Position numbers and translations under genes: made by a program. This document shows, piece after piece, positions 61,709 through 64,000 of a DNA stretch of 64,000 nt. Numbering within the stretch: position 1 is the stretch's first letter; every line of letters begins with the position of its first letter. Below the pieces are notes generated by a model, which was not told where the DNA came from, did no database searches, and was given only the letters and a program-made list of their open reading frames with translations. This DNA comes from Halomarina ordinaria (GTDB lineage Archaea > Halobacteriota > Halobacteria > Halobacteriales > Haloarculaceae): contig NZ_JARRAH010000001.1 of the NCBI RefSeq assembly GCF_030553305.1, positions 558,001-622,000 on the forward strand, written 5' to 3'.

Positions 61709-63580
61709 ATGTCTTTCTCTCCGGCCTCTCCGGTCGTCCAGGGCGCGCCCTCGACGTCGGTGACGGCCGAGATGCTCGTCGTCTTCGCGCTCGTCCTCCT
61801 CGCGCTCGTACTGTTCGCCACCGAGCGGTTCCCCATCGACGTCACTGCCATCCTGATAATGGTCCTCTTGATGGTGCTCGAACCGTGGACGCAGGTCTCC
61901 GCCCGGGAGGGTATCTCGGGGTTCGCCAACCCGGCCACGATAACCGTCCTCGCCATGCTCATCCTGAGTACGGGCGTCAACCGGACCGGTATCGTCCAGC
62001 TCTTCGGTCGGAAGATGGCCGCGTTCGCGGGCACGGACAGGCGCAAGCAGCTGGCGGCGACGATCGGCGTCACCGGGCCGGTCTCGGGGTTCGTCAACAA
62101 CACGCCGGTCGTCGCGATTCTGGTCCCGGTCATCAACGACCTCGCCCACGAGGGCAAGACCTCACCGTCGAAGCTCCTGATGCCGCTGTCGTTCGCTTCG
62201 ATGCTCGGGGGGACGCTCACGCTCATCGGCACCTCCACCAACATCCTCGCCAGCGACATCGCGGCCCAGCTCGGCGCGGAGTCGCCCGGCCTCGGACTGG
62301 AGGCGTTCGGGATGTTCGAGTTCACGAAACTCGGCGTCGTCGTCTTCGCGGTCGGCTCCCTCTATCTGATGACGGTCGGCGTTCGTCTCCTCCCCGAACG
62401 GATTCCGGCCGAGGAGGACCTCGTCCAGGAGTACGCCCTCCAAGAGTACCTCGCGGACGTCGTTGTACCGGCGGACTCGTCGTTGATCGGGCAGACGGTC
62501 GAGGAGGCACTGGGCGACGACGACCTCGATATCGACGTGTTACAGCTGCTTCGAGACGGCGAATACTTCGCCGACCCGCTCGCTCGCAAGGAGATACGCG
62601 AGGGCGACACCCTCCGGCTCAGGACGAACCGTGAGACGCTCGAACGCATCATCGAAGCGGAGGGCCTCACGCTGGTAGGTAGTCCCCGGACCGAGGAGGA
62701 CTTCCACCAGGACGGGGACGACCCCGTCCTCGTCGAGGTGGTCGTCCCCTCGGGGTCGTTCCTCGTCGGGGAGACCCTGGCGAGTTCGACGTTCCGACAG
62801 CGCTACGACGCGAACGTCCTCGCCTTCCGGACCCGAGGTGACGTCGTGCGAGACCGGTTCGAGGCAATCGGCATCCGCGTCGGCGACACCCTCCTCGTCC
62901 AGGCGCCGCCCGATAGCCTCACCCGCCTCGTCGAGAACGAGGACTTCATCGTCGCTCACGAGTTCGACGAGGTGTCCTACCGGAGCGAGAAGGTCCCGTT
63001 CGCCGTCGCCATCATCGCCGGCGTCGTCGCGCTCCCGGCGCTGAACGTCCTCCCCATCGTCGTCTCGGCATTGGCTGGGGTGGTGGCGATGGTCTTCACC
63101 GGCGTCCTCAAACCGACCGAACTCTACTCCTCCGTCGAGTGGAACGTCATCTTCCTGCTCGCGGGCGTCATCCCCCTCGGCATCGCCCTCCAGCAGACGG
63201 GGGCCGCCGCGTTGCTCGGGGACGCCGTCGCCTCGACGGCCACGTTCCTCCCCGCCATCGGTGTCCTCTGGGTGTTCTACCTCGCGACCGGCCTGTTGAC
63301 GAGCGTCATCAGCAACAACGCGAGCGTCGTGCTGATGATACCCGTCGCGGCCAGCGCCGCCCAGTCCATCGACGCGAACGCGTTCGCGTTCGTCCTCGCC
63401 GTCACCTTCGCCGCCTCGACGGCGTTCATGACCCCCGTCGGCTACCAGACGAACCTCTTCGTCTACGGCCCGGGTGGCTACACGTTCTCTGACTTCATCC
63501 GCGTCGGCGCCCCCCTCCAGTTCCTGCTGTCGGTCGTGACGGTCCTCGGCATCGCGTTCTTCTGGGGGGTCCGCGCCTGA
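61709..63580 (+). CDS. SLC13-type permease with two RCK-C domains
   Basis: 623-residue membrane protein of the divalent-anion/sodium symporter family. The N-terminal membrane half (about 20-230) contains FVNNTPVVAILVPVINDL and GTLTLIGTSTNILAS. Two TrkA-C (RCK-C) regulatory domains (about 245-320 and 345-430) contain PADSSLIGQTVEEAL and PSGSFLVGETLASSTF. The C-terminal membrane half (about 435-623) has SVISNNASVVLMIPV and FMTPVGYQTNLFVYGPGGY. The substrate may be sulfate, phosphate or a dicarboxylate. ATG 61709. Confidence 0.93.
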   Translation: MSFSPASPVVQGAPSTSVTAEMLVVFALVLLALVLFATERFPIDVTAILIMVLLMVLEPWTQVSAREGISGFANPATITVLAMLILSTGVNRTGIVQLFGRKMAAFAGTDRRKQLAATIGVTGPVSGFVNNTPVVAILVPVINDLAHEGKTSPSKLLMPLSFASMLGGTLTLIGTSTNILASDIAAQLGAESPGLGLEAFGMFEFTKLGVVVFAVGSLYLMTVGVRLLPERIPAEEDLVQEYALQEYLADVVVPADSSLIGQTVEEALGDDDLDIDVLQLLRDGEYFADPLARKEIREGDTLRLRTNRETLERIIEAEGLTLVGSPRTEEDFHQDGDDPVLVEVVVPSGSFLVGETLASSTFRQRYDANVLAFRTRGDVVRDRFEAIGIRVGDTLLVQAPPDSLTRLVENEDFIVAHEFDEVSYRSEKVPFAVAIIAGVVALPALNVLPIVVSALAGVVAMVFTGVLKPTELYSSVEWNVIFLLAGVIPLGIALQQTGAAALLGDAVASTATFLPAIGVLWVFYLATGLLTSVISNNASVVLMIPVAASAAQSIDANAFAFVLAVTFAASTAFMTPVGYQTNLFVYGPGGYTFSDFIRVGAPLQFLLSVVTVLGIAFFWGVRA

Positions 63581-63653
63581 GTGGACCGGCCTCCCCACCG
63601 CGAACCGGGGACGTCGTGCGAACATTGATTCGCGTCGCCGTCCTCCTAGAGCT

Positions 63654-64000
63654 ATGACCGAGTTTCCGGACGAGCGACAGCTCGTACTGCGGGCGCGCGC
63701 TCACCTAGAGGAGTGGACGAACAGTGCGCGGACGACAGTGTACGCCGAACTGTTCGAAGGCGACGAGTCGCTGCTCGGCGAGGACGACCTTCGGCTCCTC
63801 GACGCGCTCGACTCCGAACTGGAGCGAGGGGGTGGCGATGGGGTCTGGGGAACGGACCGGTACGGAATCCACGCGGCGGGCGGCTCGGGTTCGGACACCT
63901 CGCTCGGGGTGGTGTGCGTCTACCATCCACAGATAACCAAGGACTCCGTCCTTCGCGGGGGGGACGGGCTGGACGACGAGACCGAGGAGCGACTCAACGC
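63654..64000 (+). CDS. Hypothetical haloarchaeal protein, cut by window end
   Basis: ATG 63654, 115 codons present, running off the window without a stop. N-terminus MTEFPDERQLVLRARAHLEE, then TTVYAELFEGDESLLGEDDLRLLDALDSEL and WGTDRYGIHA. Resembles a haloarchaeal family of unknown function (DUF7539-like, from memory). Confidence 0.7.
   Translation, partial: MTEFPDERQLVLRARAHLEEWTNSARTTVYAELFEGDESLLGEDDLRLLDALDSELERGGGDGVWGTDRYGIHAAGGSGSDTSLGVVCVYHPQITKDSVLRGGDGLDDETEERLN

Overview
The window is from an extremely halophilic archaeon (class Halobacteria). The DNA is GC-rich, proteins are strongly acidic, starts are often leaderless, and the gene complement is typically haloarchaeal: Orc1/Cdc6, TFB, Bat-type HTH regulators, RadB, Cdc48, ribosomal protein S8e, HMG-CoA synthase, gamma-glutamylcysteine ligase and DtxR-type iron boxes. 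No rRNA, CRISPR array, transposase or integrase was seen. One tRNA (Val, CAC) is present.

Layout. 0-2.6 kb: a ferredoxin, an orc1/cdc6 gene and a probable replication origin with two facing ORB-like repeats around an AT-rich stretch. A third ORB-like copy lies beyond the orc gene, and a dense array of overlapping CTAG palindromes lies just outside the origin. 2.6-8.5 kb: three tandem minus-strand genes for secreted Gln/Asp-rich repeat proteins. The middle one is built from 29 consecutive 21-residue units with curlin-like spacing of Gln, Gly and Asn. 8.5-20 kb: an iron box in front of a broken ABC ATPase, regulators, a ParA operon, TFB, gshA, a truncated Bat-type HTH gene, a peroxiredoxin, a less GC-rich pair of genes and tRNA-Val.

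20-32 kb: cobalamin adenosyltransferase, several very small zinc-binding proteins, a flavin disulfide oxidoreductase, a HAD hydrolase, an IMPDH/GMP-reductase enzyme, the glycine decarboxylase subunits gcvPA-gcvPB, HMG-CoA synthase, a TatD-like hydrolase and a NYN-domain protein. 32-45 kb: a Tat-exported subtilase; a redox module of MoaD/SAMP-like protein, iron alcohol dehydrogenase and tungsten-type aldehyde ferredoxin oxidoreductase; a peroxiredoxin; gcvT-gcvH (completing the glycine cleavage set begun about 10 kb upstream); acyl-CoA dehydrogenase; an OFA-type transporter; and an iron-siderophore binding lipoprotein under an iron box. 44-64 kb is mostly housekeeping: DHH phosphoesterase, an XRE regulator divergent from radB, FkbM methyltransferase, larC, Cdc48, a divergent PhoU pair, S8e, a rightward run ending in an oxidoreductase fusion and pyrF, an SLC13/RCK transporter, and a gene leaving the window.

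The most unusual content is the Q/D repeat-protein cluster together with the adjacent origin and its CTAG array. In the large repeat protein, Gln and Asp/Glu alternate so regularly that an extended strand would carry a Gln face and an acidic face. This suggests an extracellular beta-solenoid or amyloid-like fibre adapted to high salt, but that is inference from sequence pattern alone.
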